A program made the position numbers and the translations under genes. From contig JAHBWE010000020.1 in NCBI GenBank assembly GCA_019637155.1, forward strand, positions 1 to 64,000: DNA of 64,000 nucleotides, written 5' to 3'. This document shows, one piece after another, positions 25,237 through 33,470 of this stretch (positions are counted from its first letter, which is position 1; each line of letters starts with the position of its first letter). Under the pieces are notes generated by a model. It ran no database searches. It saw only the letters and a program-made list of their open reading frames with translations, and was not told the origin of the DNA. The stretch comes from Labilithrix sp. GTDB taxonomy: Bacteria; Myxococcota_A; Polyangia; Polyangiales; Polyangiaceae.

Positions 25237-26187
25237 TCAGCGCTGCACGAGGTAGACGTCGATCACGGTGCCGCGGCGGCCGTCGGTCATCGTGAAGCGG
25301 CTGCGCTCGCCCTCGCAGTTGCCGCGCGCGTCGCAGCGCATCTCGCGGCGGTCGTGGAGGTCGATCGCCTTCACGCCCGCCTCGGCGAGGGACGTGAGCT
25401 CGTTCGGCGTGCTGAGGCGGTCCATGTTGCGATCGCTCCACACGACGATCTTCGCGAACGCCGCGTCCTTCGCGTCGAGCACGCCGTCCTCGTTGTCGTC
25501 GAGATCGCGGAGCGCGTCGAAGCCGTTCCGCGCGAAGCTCCCGTTCCCGAGCTTCGTGGCGGAGCCGAAGAGCTCCGCGCCGCTGTCGATCGAGCCGTTG
25601 CCGTCGCGATCGAGCGCGAGCCAAGGCGTCACCGCCGTCGGCCAGTCGCCGCCGTGGCACACGCCGTCGCGCGAGAGGTCGAAGCTGCCGGTCGCGTTGG
25701 TCGCGAAGTCGACCGCCGCGCCGTCGAACGAGAGGACGAGCGGCGTGTTGCACGCGCACTTGCCGGCGTTGAGGTTCGTGTCGAAGTACGGGCAGTACAA
25801 CCCGTCGCGGGTCGGCTCGCTCCAGCGCGCCTCGCCGCTGACGTTGACGCACTTCTGCTTGCAGAAGCCGGGGCCGCCGGACGACCCGAAGCCGCGCTCG
25901 AAGCCCTCGGGGCAGTCGCGCTCCGTCCCGACGGTGCACTCGCCCGGCGCGTCGGGGCCCTCGTTGAGGAGGCAACCGCCCCGCGAGAGCCCCCACGTCG
26001 GCGCCGGGAAGTCGTCCGCCTTCGCGGCGCCCTCGTCGATGCTCTTCGCAGGCTCCTGCTCCTGCTCCTGCTCCGCGTCGTCCGCGCGCTGCTGCGAGGC
26101 CGTCTGCCCGGACGCCTCGGGCGCGATCTCGCCCGCGCACGCAAGGAGGGAAGAGCCGAGGACGACCAGGAGAGCGAGGGTGCGCAT
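25237..26187 (-). CDS. Secreted EF-hand-like calcium-binding lipoprotein
   Basis: A 316-residue predicted lipoprotein (signal peptide with lipobox SLLACAG). A Gln/Glu-rich linker and a Cys-rich middle domain (about ten Cys at 70-175) are followed by at least three EF-hand/dockerin-like loops: LDRDGNGSIDSGAELFG, LDDNEDGVLDAKDAAF and SDRNMDRLSTPNEL. Such loops bind calcium. The C-terminal part is beta-rich. The role is unknown. The palindrome GTCATGAC with the adjacent AC lies directly before the start codon. Confidence 0.8.
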   Translation of the reverse strand: MRTLALLVVLGSSLLACAGEIAPEASGQTASQQRADDAEQEQEQEPAKSIDEGAAKADDFPAPTWGLSRGGCLLNEGPDAPGECTVGTERDCPEGFERGFGSSGGPGFCKQKCVNVSGEARWSEPTRDGLYCPYFDTNLNAGKCACNTPLVLSFDGAAVDFATNATGSFDLSRDGVCHGGDWPTAVTPWLALDRDGNGSIDSGAELFGSATKLGNGSFARNGFDALRDLDDNEDGVLDAKDAAFAKIVVWSDRNMDRLSTPNELTSLAEAGVKAIDLHDRREMRCDARGNCEGERSRFTMTDGRRGTVIDVYLVQR

Positions 26188-26285
26188 GTGTCATGACTTG
26201 AGCAACCGATGTGCCGCCATGAAATGCCGATGATCAAGGCCATATGTGCCAATTCAATGTGCCATGTGCGACATGTGCCGTGCCG
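26188..26285. promoter_or_regulatory. Heptamer cluster ATGTGCC in leader of the EF-hand lipoprotein gene
   Basis: ATGTGCC occurs at 26209, 26244, 26257 and 26273, with ATGTGCG at 26264, in 71 bp. Two of the spacings are 7 and 9 bp. The region lies upstream of the minus-strand lipoprotein gene and downstream of the glycerate kinase gene, so it may be an operator array read as GGCACAT. Confidence 0.45.
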
Positions 26286-27479
26286 CTACGTGCCGTCGTG
26301 CGTTCGTACGAGGACGTGAAGGTCGGCGAGGTTGTGGCCCGTGGGCTCCGTCGGGACCGCGGTGCCGAGGCCGAGGTGGAGCGGGCCCGTGTCGAACGCA
26401 GCGAGGGCGCGCACGATCGCGTCCTCGCCGGCGCGCGCGACGAACGTGTCGTCGACGACCGCGCCCGCCGTGTCGCTCGTGCCGTCGACGCCGTCGGTCG
26501 CGAACGCGGCGAAGATGCAGCCGGACGGGAGCTGACGACCCACCAGCGTCGCGAGGTGCGTCGAGCGGCCTCCCCTCCCCTCGCCCGTCACCGTGAGCGA
26601 CGGCTCCGCCACGCGCACGAGCGCGTGCCCCGGCGCGAGCGTCTTCGCCGCGCGCAGGTACTCCTTCGCGAGGCGCTCGAGCGGCGCGTCGCTCGGGCGG
26701 AGCACGCGCACGGTGATGTCGCGCTGGCGGAGGCGCGAGCTCATCGCGCGCGCGAGATCGGCCGGCGCGATGACGACGTCGCCGCCCACGTTCGCGCCCG
26801 TCCGCCCCGTCTTCACGAACGGGAGGTCCGCGTACTTCGGCGCCCAGCGCGCGACGACGCGACGGGCCTGCGCGACGGTCGACGGATCGCCCACGCTCGG
26901 GCCGGAGCCGACGTCGTGGAGGCCTCCCTTCACGACGTCGCTCATCGCGAGCGTGTACACCGGCACGCCGCCCGCCGCGCGCGCGAGGCCGCCGCCCTTG
27001 ATCCGCGAGAGGTGCTTCCGCACGACGTTGATGTCCGCGATCGGGGCGCCGCTCTCGAGCAGCGCCTGCGTCACCGCGCGCTTGTCCTTCAACGTCACGC
27101 CCGGCGCCGGCGCGCAGACGAGCGCCGACGCGCCGCCGGAGACGAGGACGAGGAGCGAGGCCGCGCGCGCCGCGACGCCGAAGCAGAGGTCCGCCGCGGT
27201 GACGCTGCGCGCGTCGGGGAGCGGATGCCCCGCGCGGAAGACCTGGAGCCCCGCCGCGTTCGTGTCGTCCGTCGTCACCACGAGCGTCTCGACGATGCTC
27301 TGGCTCCACGCCATGAGCGCGCCGCGCGCCATCGCCGGCGCGGCCTTGCCGATCGCGACGAGGCGGACCTCCTCGAGCGGCTCGAGCCCCGCGAGCGCCC
27401 CCGCGACGCGCGCGGTCGGATGCAGCTCCGCGAGCGCGGCCTGGAGGAGCGACTCGAGCTTCGTCGCGTCGAGGCTCAT
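26286..27479 (-). CDS. Glycerate 2-kinase (GckA/TtuD, MOFRL family)
   Basis: A 397-residue kinase converting D-glycerate to 2-phosphoglycerate with ATP in glyoxylate and serine catabolism. The family core is clear: LVLVSGGASALVCAPAPGV, INVVRKHLSRIKGGGLA, TLAMSDVVKGGLHDVGSGP and the MOFRL domain TVTGEGRGGRSTHLA with FAAFATDGVDGTSDTAGAV. The N-terminus is about 25 residues shorter than many homologues but keeps the helix and VAIGKAAPAMA. The ATG overlaps the stop of the preceding gene by 4 bp, so it is the last gene of a three-gene operon. Confidence 0.93.
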   Translation of the reverse strand: MSLDATKLESLLQAALAELHPTARVAGALAGLEPLEEVRLVAIGKAAPAMARGALMAWSQSIVETLVVTTDDTNAAGLQVFRAGHPLPDARSVTAADLCFGVAARAASLLVLVSGGASALVCAPAPGVTLKDKRAVTQALLESGAPIADINVVRKHLSRIKGGGLARAAGGVPVYTLAMSDVVKGGLHDVGSGPSVGDPSTVAQARRVVARWAPKYADLPFVKTGRTGANVGGDVVIAPADLARAMSSRLRQRDITVRVLRPSDAPLERLAKEYLRAAKTLAPGHALVRVAEPSLTVTGEGRGGRSTHLATLVGRQLPSGCIFAAFATDGVDGTSDTAGAVVDDTFVARAGEDAIVRALAAFDTGPLHLGLGTAVPTEPTGHNLADLHVLVRTHDGT

Positions 27480-28042
27480 CGGGCGATCGGACCGGCGAAG
27501 AGCTCCTGCCATCCCAGCGTGAGGGAGGCGAAGAGCGCACGATCGGACGGGCCGCCGCCCGCGTTGCCCGCGAGCGCGGCGTCGCTCCAGCGCGCCCCGA
27601 CGTGGAGGCCGGCGAAGAGGCCCTCGGCGCGATCGAAGAACGGGAGCTCGAGGCCGAGGCCGGCCTGGAGCGCGGGGCGGAACCGCGCGCCGTCGGGCTG
27701 CACGAACGCGGCGCCGAGCTCGAGCGCGAGGGAGTCGATGAAGAGGTCGGCGCGCGGCGAGCCGAGCTCGTGCCCCGTCACCCACCGCGCGAGGAAGAGC
27801 GGCCGCAGCTCGACGCCGGTCGCGATCGCGCGGCGCGGCTCCGACGACGCGAAGCCCTCCTCGTAGGTGCCGAAGACGCCCGCGGTCGAGAGGTAGCGGA
27901 GGCGGAGATCGCCGGTCGCGCGCGGCGCGCGGGGGCCGGCCGTGATCCCGGCCGCCACCGCCACCCCGAGGTCGCCCTCGATCCTCCCGTGCGCGGAGTC
28001 GACCTCCGCGAACGCGAAGAGGAGCGCAAGCGCGCCCGTCAT
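27476..28042 (-). CDS. Secreted outer-membrane beta-barrel-like protein
   Basis: A 188-residue protein with a short signal peptide (MTGALALLFAFAEVDSAHG) and alternating hydrophobic strands rich in Gly, Leu and Ala, ending in LTLGWQELFAGPIAR. The strand pattern (GVAVAAGITAG, LRLRYLSTAG, VELRPLFLARW) suggests a small beta barrel, but the C-terminal residue is not the usual Phe. Both ends overlap neighbours by 4 bp (ATGA), so it lies between the HD phosphohydrolase and glycerate kinase in one operon. The function is unknown. Confidence 0.7.
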   Translation of the reverse strand: MTGALALLFAFAEVDSAHGRIEGDLGVAVAAGITAGPRAPRATGDLRLRYLSTAGVFGTYEEGFASSEPRRAIATGVELRPLFLARWVTGHELGSPRADLFIDSLALELGAAFVQPDGARFRPALQAGLGLELPFFDRAEGLFAGLHVGARWSDAALAGNAGGGPSDRALFASLTLGWQELFAGPIAR

Positions 28043-29328
28043 GTCGCGAGCGCGCTCGCGATCTCGTCGCGCAGCTCGGGCGCGACGATGAGGCGGACCC
28101 GCGACATCACCTGGCCGGCGAGGCGCGCGAGGAGGAAGGAGACGTCGCTGAGCGGGCGCGCGGGTCCCTTCGCGAAGACGACGGTGAGCGGCTCGGACTC
28201 CGCGCCGAACGGCGTGTCGGCGGCGACGTCGAGGCCGACGTAGAGCTTCGGATCGAGCCCGTGCTTCTTCGCGATGTCCTCCGCGACGTTCAGGCAATGC
28301 GCGCGCCCGTCGGGCAAGGCCTGCTCGCCGAACAGCTCGTACGTCTTGAAGAGCGCACGGAGGCGCGCGCGCCGCGCGATGTCGGAGAGCGCGGGATCCT
28401 TCGCCCGCTCCCACGCGCGCATCGCGACGAAGAGGAGCGAGTCGTCGAGCTCGAGGTAGTCGTCGAGCGTCACCGGTTGGCCGTGCGCGGCGAGCTCGAT
28501 CGCGCGCGGGGTCCCCTCGAGGCGCATCCCGTCGGCGACGAGCGCGGTCGCGCGCGCGAGGACGGTGCGGATCATCCACTCCGCCGAGCGCGTCGCCTTG
28601 TGGAGATACACCTGCTGGAACATGAAGAGGCGCGCGAGGAGGAACGCCTCGATCGCGGGGAGTCCCTTCGCGCCGTCGATCGCGAGGCCCGGCGCCTTGC
28701 CCGCCTCGGCGGGGGCGAAGCGGAGCGAGCGGAAGAGCCAGTCGAGGTCGAAGACGCCGTAGCGGACGCCGGTCGAGTGCGCGTCGCGGAGGAGGTAGTC
28801 GCAGCGATCGACGTCGAGCGTGCCGCTCACCGCGCGCGCGAGGTACGGGAGCGGGTTCTCGCCGCGCACGAGCGCCGCGACGCGCTCCGGGAGCGACGGA
28901 TCGACCGAGACGAGGACCGCGTTCACGCCGGTGGAGGGATCGAGGACGATGCGCTCGGTCCACTCCTCGTGATGCGCCGATCCCGGGATCGCCTCCTCGA
29001 AGAGGTGCGAGAGCGGCCCGTGCCCGACGTCGTGGAGGAACGCGGCCGCGAGCGCCTCCTGCGCGCGCTCGCTCGTCACTTGCTGCCAGAACGGGAGGTC
29101 GCCGTGGATCTGGCGGAGGCGCGCGAGGAAGAGCTTCATCACGTGCGCCGCGCCGATCGCGTGGGAGAAGCGGGTGTGCTCCGCGCCGGGGAACGCGTAC
29201 GACGCGACGCCGAGCTGGCGGATGCGCCGGAGGCGTTGCACCTCGGGGGAGTCCATCAAGCGCGGGATGAGGCGCTCCTCCTCCGTCTCGAACGACACGA
29301 GCCCATGCACCGCATCACGCAGGATCAT
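28039..29328 (-). CDS. HD-domain phosphohydrolase (SAMHD1/dGTPase-like)
   Basis: A 429-residue metal-dependent phosphohydrolase. It begins with the diagnostic DAVHGLVSF and has HTRFSHAIGAAH (H51, H56), FLHDVGHGPLSH (H99-D100), HHEEWT and DVDRCDYLLRDAHSTGV, the arrangement of SAMHD1-like enzymes that hydrolyse dNTPs or nucleotide second messengers. All metal ligands are intact. It starts the operon with the barrel-like and glycerate kinase genes. The link between these functions is not obvious. The substrate is unknown. Confidence 0.92.
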   Translation of the reverse strand: MILRDAVHGLVSFETEEERLIPRLMDSPEVQRLRRIRQLGVASYAFPGAEHTRFSHAIGAAHVMKLFLARLRQIHGDLPFWQQVTSERAQEALAAAFLHDVGHGPLSHLFEEAIPGSAHHEEWTERIVLDPSTGVNAVLVSVDPSLPERVAALVRGENPLPYLARAVSGTLDVDRCDYLLRDAHSTGVRYGVFDLDWLFRSLRFAPAEAGKAPGLAIDGAKGLPAIEAFLLARLFMFQQVYLHKATRSAEWMIRTVLARATALVADGMRLEGTPRAIELAAHGQPVTLDDYLELDDSLLFVAMRAWERAKDPALSDIARRARLRALFKTYELFGEQALPDGRAHCLNVAEDIAKKHGLDPKLYVGLDVAADTPFGAESEPLTVVFAKGPARPLSDVSFLLARLAGQVMSRVRLIVAPELRDEIASALAT

Positions 29329-29335
29329 TCGAGCC

Positions 29336-30625
29336 TCATACTCGCGCCGAGCTCCATTCGCCGATCGAACCGTCGTCGCCGAAGACGCGCACGTCGAGAC
29401 GTCCTCGCTCCGCGACGTGCGCCTCCCGCGCGGCGTGGACCGGCTTCGAGCCCGGCACGCGCTCGGCGTGCCAGAGCGCGCGGAACACGCCCTGCTCCTC
29501 GCTCCCGATCGCCCACGCGAGCGGCTCGCTCGGCGAGACGAGCCGCACCGCCGAGCGCTCGACCTCCACGACCGGCGGCGGCGCGGCCGGCGTCATCATG
29601 CCCTCCACGCGCTCGACGCGGATCGACGCGTCGTCGCGGAGGAGGCGCGCGCGCGTCGTCGCGATCGCGACCGGGCTCTTGTCGCAGACGATCGCGCGCC
29701 GGCCGAGCGCGTTCGCCGCGACCGCGGTCGTGCCGCTGCCGCAGAAGCCGTCGACGACGAGGCTCCCCGGCTCGGTCGCGCACGCGACGATGCGCTCGAG
29801 GAGCGCGCGCGGCTTCTGGGTCGGGTACCCCGTCCGCTCCGACGGCGCGGCGTGACGGAGCGGCGCGACGTCGGTCCAGAGGGCGTCGATGCGCCGCTCG
29901 CGGCAGAGCACGCCCTCCTCGTTCTTCACGAGGAAGTACTTGATGTACACGCGACCGGAGGCGGTGCGATGGATGCGCCCCTCCTTCTCGAGCTTCGCGA
30001 TCGACGCGTCGGTGTAGTCGCCGCGCGGCGCGCTCGTGAACGGACGGCCGTCGTCGCCCCAGCGGATCGCGCGCTCTTCGATCGGCTCGAGGCGCGTCGG
30101 TGGACGGAGCACCGCCTCCTCGCGCCCGTAGACGACGATCGTGTCGAGCGTGCGCCCGAACTGCCCGCTCGTCGCCTGGCGGCCGAGGTTCGGCGCGCGC
30201 CGCCAGACGATCTCGTTCACGAACGCGTCGCGTCCCATGATCTCGTCGAGGATGCACCGCACGAGGTACGCCGCGCGCCAGTCGAGGTGCACCCAGATCG
30301 TCCCGCGGGGCGAGAGGAGATTGCAGAGTGCATCGATCCGCGGGGCGAGCATCTCGAGGTAGCTGCCGATCGACCACTTGTCCTCGTACGCGAGCGTCCT
30401 CCGCGCGCGACCGTCGGCGGGGCCGTCGAGCCGCGCCTCCGCGACGTAGTCGCGATCGGACGAATAGGGCGGATCGACATAGACGAGGTCGGCGCTGCCG
30501 GCCGCGATCGTCGGCGCGACGTCGACGACGTCGCCGTGAACGATACGGTTCGACAAACCGGAGCCCGTCTCCTCGACGACACGCGACGCGACGCCCGCGC
30601 CCCCGACCGGCGGTATTTGCGGCAT
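29336..30625 (-). CDS. Beta-class DNA methyltransferase (N6-adenine/N4-cytosine type)
   Basis: A 429-residue site-specific methyltransferase using S-adenosylmethionine. Motif IV DPPY (51-54, in DLVYVDPPYSSDRDY) comes before the AdoMet motif VDGFCGSGTTAV (about 294-305), the order of the beta group. PTQKPRALLERI is motif X-like. The ATG at 30625 keeps the domain complete; the frame stays open far upstream, but that is a shadow of the opposite-strand gene. It has no restriction endonuclease beside it, so it is an orphan methylase. The C-terminal 110 residues are a variable extension. Confidence 0.9.
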   Translation of the reverse strand: MPQIPPVGGAGVASRVVEETGSGLSNRIVHGDVVDVAPTIAAGSADLVYVDPPYSSDRDYVAEARLDGPADGRARRTLAYEDKWSIGSYLEMLAPRIDALCNLLSPRGTIWVHLDWRAAYLVRCILDEIMGRDAFVNEIVWRRAPNLGRQATSGQFGRTLDTIVVYGREEAVLRPPTRLEPIEERAIRWGDDGRPFTSAPRGDYTDASIAKLEKEGRIHRTASGRVYIKYFLVKNEEGVLCRERRIDALWTDVAPLRHAAPSERTGYPTQKPRALLERIVACATEPGSLVVDGFCGSGTTAVAANALGRRAIVCDKSPVAIATTRARLLRDDASIRVERVEGMMTPAAPPPVVEVERSAVRLVSPSEPLAWAIGSEEQGVFRALWHAERVPGSKPVHAAREAHVAERGRLDVRVFGDDGSIGEWSSARV

Positions 30626-30642
30626 GGTTACGCGCCATTGGC

Positions 30643-30656
30643 GACCTGGCCAGGTC
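30643..30656. promoter_or_regulatory. 14-bp perfect palindrome upstream of the methyltransferase
   Basis: GACCTGGCCAGGTC lies 18-31 bp upstream of the methylase start. It contains both CCTGG and CCAGG, so it is also two overlapping CCWGG sites. It could be an operator or a methylation site giving feedback control; no data decide. Confidence 0.5.
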
Positions 30657-30796
30657 AGCTGCGGCACGTCGCGCTCTCGGCTCCTGCGTTCTGCCACGGC
30701 GGCGCTCATTGTGTCATGACCGGCGTCATCACGACGCCGAAAGAGCCAATTTGAATGAAGGGGGCGGTGGAAAGTTGCGATAGCGTTTAAGGCATC

Positions 30797-32902
30797 GTGG
30801 CTAGCAAGACGCCGACGCCGCTGCGCCTCGTCGAGATCCTGAAGGCCCTTCCGCCGACGGAGCTCGAGTCGCTCGTCTCGCGCCTCGGCGTGCGGATCGA
30901 TCCCGCGAAGCGGCTCGATCCGCCCGCGCAGGTCGCGCGCGCGCTCGTCGCGTTGCCGGAGCTGCGCGAGCCGGGCCGCCTCCCGCAGGCGAGCGTCGAG
31001 CTGCTCCACCGTGTCGCTGAGGCACGCGGTCTCCTCGTCGTCGCGTCCGTGCCGCCGGCGCTCCAGCCCCTCGCCGAGCGTGGCATCCTCTTCGCGCGCG
31101 CGATCGGCAAGAACGAGTTCGAGCTCATCCTCCCCGCCGCGTACCTCGTGCAGCTCCGCACGTGGGAGGGCGAAGACCCACGCGGCGTGCGCGCGCTCCT
31201 CGCGCAGGCGCCGTTCGAGACGGTGAGCGCGATCGCCGGTCACTACCTCGGCCGCCCCGCCACGCCTCCGATCGCGCTCTCGCTCGAGCAAGCGTGGGAG
31301 GTCCTCGGCGATCCGACGAAGCTCGCGCAGGAGATCGAGAAGCTCTCCGCCACCGAGCGGCGCGTGCTCGAAGGCGCGGAGGAGCTCGGCGGCGAGGTCG
31401 ACACCGAGGAGTTGCTCGAGCTCGAACGCGAGCCGCTTCGCCTCCGCACCGCCTCCGGCGCGACGCCCTCGCGCCGCGGGGTCGGCTTCTCGCTCGAGCG
31501 CCGCGGCCTCCTCATCCCCGTCCACCCGAACCGCCACATCGTCCCGACCGAGGTCGGCCGCATCATCGGCGCGGCCCGCACCGCCGAGCGCGAGGCGCGG
31601 CGCGAGCAGGTGCGGACGTTCGTGACGGAGGGCGATCACGCCCCGCGCCGCGCGCGCTTCTCGCAAGACCCGGCCGTGCTCGCGATGGCGCTCGCCCTCG
31701 CCGCGCGCGAGCCGGGCAACGAGGTGCGCGCCGGCATCGGCACGCCGAAGTCGCTCGTGTCGAAGCTCGCGACGCGCTTCGGCCGCGACGCCCATCACGT
31801 CGCGCTCGTCTCCGCCCTCTCGCGCGCGATCGGCCTCTGGGACGCGTCGGCGACGAACGTGAGCTCGCCGCCAGGATCGTTCTCGCTCCACGAGCTCTCG
31901 AGCCACCTCTTCACCGCCTGGCGCCGCGGCGGCGCGTGGGACGAGGCGCGCCCCGACTCCGAGATCCTGCGCCTCCCGCCGGAGCAGCGCGACTCGAGCG
32001 CGAGCAGCGTCGTGCGCGAGCTCGTCCTCTCCGCGCTGCGCGAGCTCGGAGACTCGCGCTGGATCCCGTGGCCTTCCCTCGAGGGCTACCTCGCGTCGGA
32101 TCACCGCATCGAAGGGATCGCGCGCCTCCTCCGGCGCTGGGCGGAGCGCGTGAGCGCGCCCGATCCCGATCCGATGATCGTCGCGCGCCGCATCGTGCTC
32201 GAGAGCCTCCCTGCGCTCGGGGTCATCGATCTCGGCGAGGACGATCCCGAGGACGCGAGCGAGGACCCCTCGCCGCGCGTCGCGCTCCGCCTCACGCCGC
32301 GCGGCCGCATGTTCCTCGCCGACAAGCCGGCCGCGCCGAACGCGGAGCCGTCGAAGTTCCTCGACACGCACGTCCTCCGCCTCGGCTCGAGCGCGAAGAC
32401 CGGCGCCGTCCTCGCGCTCTACGGCTTCGTCGACCTCGGCCGCGTCGCGGAGGCGCTCGACCTCATCGTCGCGCCGCAGACGCTCGCGCGCGCGCTCTCC
32501 GCCGGCTACGAGGCGGACTCGCTGCGCGTCCGCATCGAGACGATCGCGCCGCTCCCGGAGACGCTCTCGCGCACGCTCCAGCAAGCGAGCGTCGTCGTCG
32601 GTCGCGGCACGTTCGCGGCCGCGGCGGGCTTCCTCTGGGTCGAAGACGCGAACGTGCGCGAGCTCCTCCGCACGCGCCGCGCGACGGCCGACCTCTTCGT
32701 CGATCCGTCGCCCCCGGGCGGCCTCCTCGTCGGCGCGCAGGTCGACATGGATCGCCTCGCGCGCCGCTGCCGCTCCGTCGGCGTCGAGCTCGTCGTCGAC
32801 GGCCAGATCGTCCGCGCCCGCCAGGGCGCCCCGCCCGCCGTGTCCGGCGAGCGCCGCCGCTCGTCCTCGACCCGCATGCCGAAGATCAAGGTCGGCGGCT
32901 AA
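30797..32902 (+). CDS. Helicase-associated (XPB/Ssl2-like) domain protein without motor motifs
   Basis: A 701-residue protein. The C-terminal part (about 510-670) resembles the XPB/Ssl2-like domain that precedes or accompanies superfamily 2 helicases: FLDTHVLRLGSSAKTGAVL, VDLGRVAEALDL, APQTLARAL and LLVGAQVDMDRLARRCRS. No Walker A or DEAD/DEAH box is present, so it is not itself a helicase. The N-terminal 500 residues are helical repeats of unknown type. It is divergent from the DNA methyltransferase and may share its control region. DNA binding is inferred. Confidence 0.72.
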   Translation: MASKTPTPLRLVEILKALPPTELESLVSRLGVRIDPAKRLDPPAQVARALVALPELREPGRLPQASVELLHRVAEARGLLVVASVPPALQPLAERGILFARAIGKNEFELILPAAYLVQLRTWEGEDPRGVRALLAQAPFETVSAIAGHYLGRPATPPIALSLEQAWEVLGDPTKLAQEIEKLSATERRVLEGAEELGGEVDTEELLELEREPLRLRTASGATPSRRGVGFSLERRGLLIPVHPNRHIVPTEVGRIIGAARTAEREARREQVRTFVTEGDHAPRRARFSQDPAVLAMALALAAREPGNEVRAGIGTPKSLVSKLATRFGRDAHHVALVSALSRAIGLWDASATNVSSPPGSFSLHELSSHLFTAWRRGGAWDEARPDSEILRLPPEQRDSSASSVVRELVLSALRELGDSRWIPWPSLEGYLASDHRIEGIARLLRRWAERVSAPDPDPMIVARRIVLESLPALGVIDLGEDDPEDASEDPSPRVALRLTPRGRMFLADKPAAPNAEPSKFLDTHVLRLGSSAKTGAVLALYGFVDLGRVAEALDLIVAPQTLARALSAGYEADSLRVRIETIAPLPETLSRTLQQASVVVGRGTFAAAAGFLWVEDANVRELLRTRRATADLFVDPSPPGGLLVGAQVDMDRLARRCRSVGVELVVDGQIVRARQGAPPAVSGERRRSSSTRMPKIKVGG

Positions 32903-32920
32903 CCTCAGAGCGCCGCGGTT

Positions 32921-32973
32921 TGCCCTCTCGGGGCCGCGCGCGGAGAGGCCCCGGCGGGGGCCCCTCTCGAACA
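32921..32973 (-). terminator. Hairpin repeat family 2, copy c (between convergent genes)
   Basis: A shortened and rearranged relative of the repeats around rpmG. On the minus strand it begins TTGTTCGAGAGGGGCCCC and has GAGAGG..CCCC pairing with GGGGCCTCTC. It starts 19 bp after the plus-strand stop and ends 9 bp before the next convergent stop, which suits a bidirectional terminator. Confidence 0.65.
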
Positions 32974-32981
32974 AGAGAAAC

Positions 32982-33440
32982 TCAGTCGTCTTTGGCGCCG
33001 GCGGCGATCCACGCGCGGATCACGTCTCGCTTCGACTTCGAGAGGAGCGCCTCGTCGCCGGTCGCGTTGTCGTCCTCCGGCGGCGGCATCGCCTTGCCGC
33101 AGTCGCCGGGGCAGCTCTCGAGCTCGGCGTGTGTGTTGTCCATCTTCCGCATGACGAGGCTCTCTTCCGGCTTGCCGGGCACGACGAGCCTCGTGCCCTT
33201 GAAGAACGTGCTCTCCTTCATGAGCGACGCGTAGGTGACCGCCGGGTCCGCGGTGATGTTCACGCCGAGCGGCGACTCCTTCGCCGCGTGGCACGACGCG
33301 AGCGCGCAGTTCTTCACGAGGATCGGCATCACGTCCTCTTCGAACTTCGGCGGCGGATCGGGAGGGGGCGCGGGATCGTCGGAGCACGCGCCGACGAACG
33401 CGAAAGATGCAAAGAGAACGGAGGGAAGGACGCAGCGCAC
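32982..33440 (-). CDS. Lipoprotein with cytochrome-like CX4CH motif
   Basis: A 152-residue predicted lipoprotein (lipobox FVGAC, C19). After a Pro-rich linker it has PILVKNCALASCH, where C45-x4-C50-H51 occupies the place of a haem-attachment site, and a downstream MPPPEDD that could supply an axial Met. This layout is common in myxobacterial and planctomycete putative cytochromes of the PSCyt type; whether haem is bound with four spacer residues is untested. It is downstream of lysA (30 bp) in the same orientation as lysA's strand. Confidence 0.75.
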   Translation of the reverse strand: MRCVLPSVLFASFAFVGACSDDPAPPPDPPPKFEEDVMPILVKNCALASCHAAKESPLGVNITADPAVTYASLMKESTFFKGTRLVVPGKPEESLVMRKMDNTHAELESCPGDCGKAMPPPEDDNATGDEALLSKSKRDVIRAWIAAGAKDD

Positions 33441-33470
33441 GGCCCGATTGTAACAGGGACGCGCGGCTCG

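Noticed and set aside
29336..32902. Restriction-modification system
   Set aside because: Only the methylase is recognised; the divergent protein has no nuclease or helicase motor motif.
30626..32974. Long minus-strand open frame continuous with the methyltransferase
   Set aside because: It is antisense to the XPB-like gene, Arg/Glu/Ala-rich as shadows in high-GC DNA are, and the methylase family N-terminus begins at 30625.
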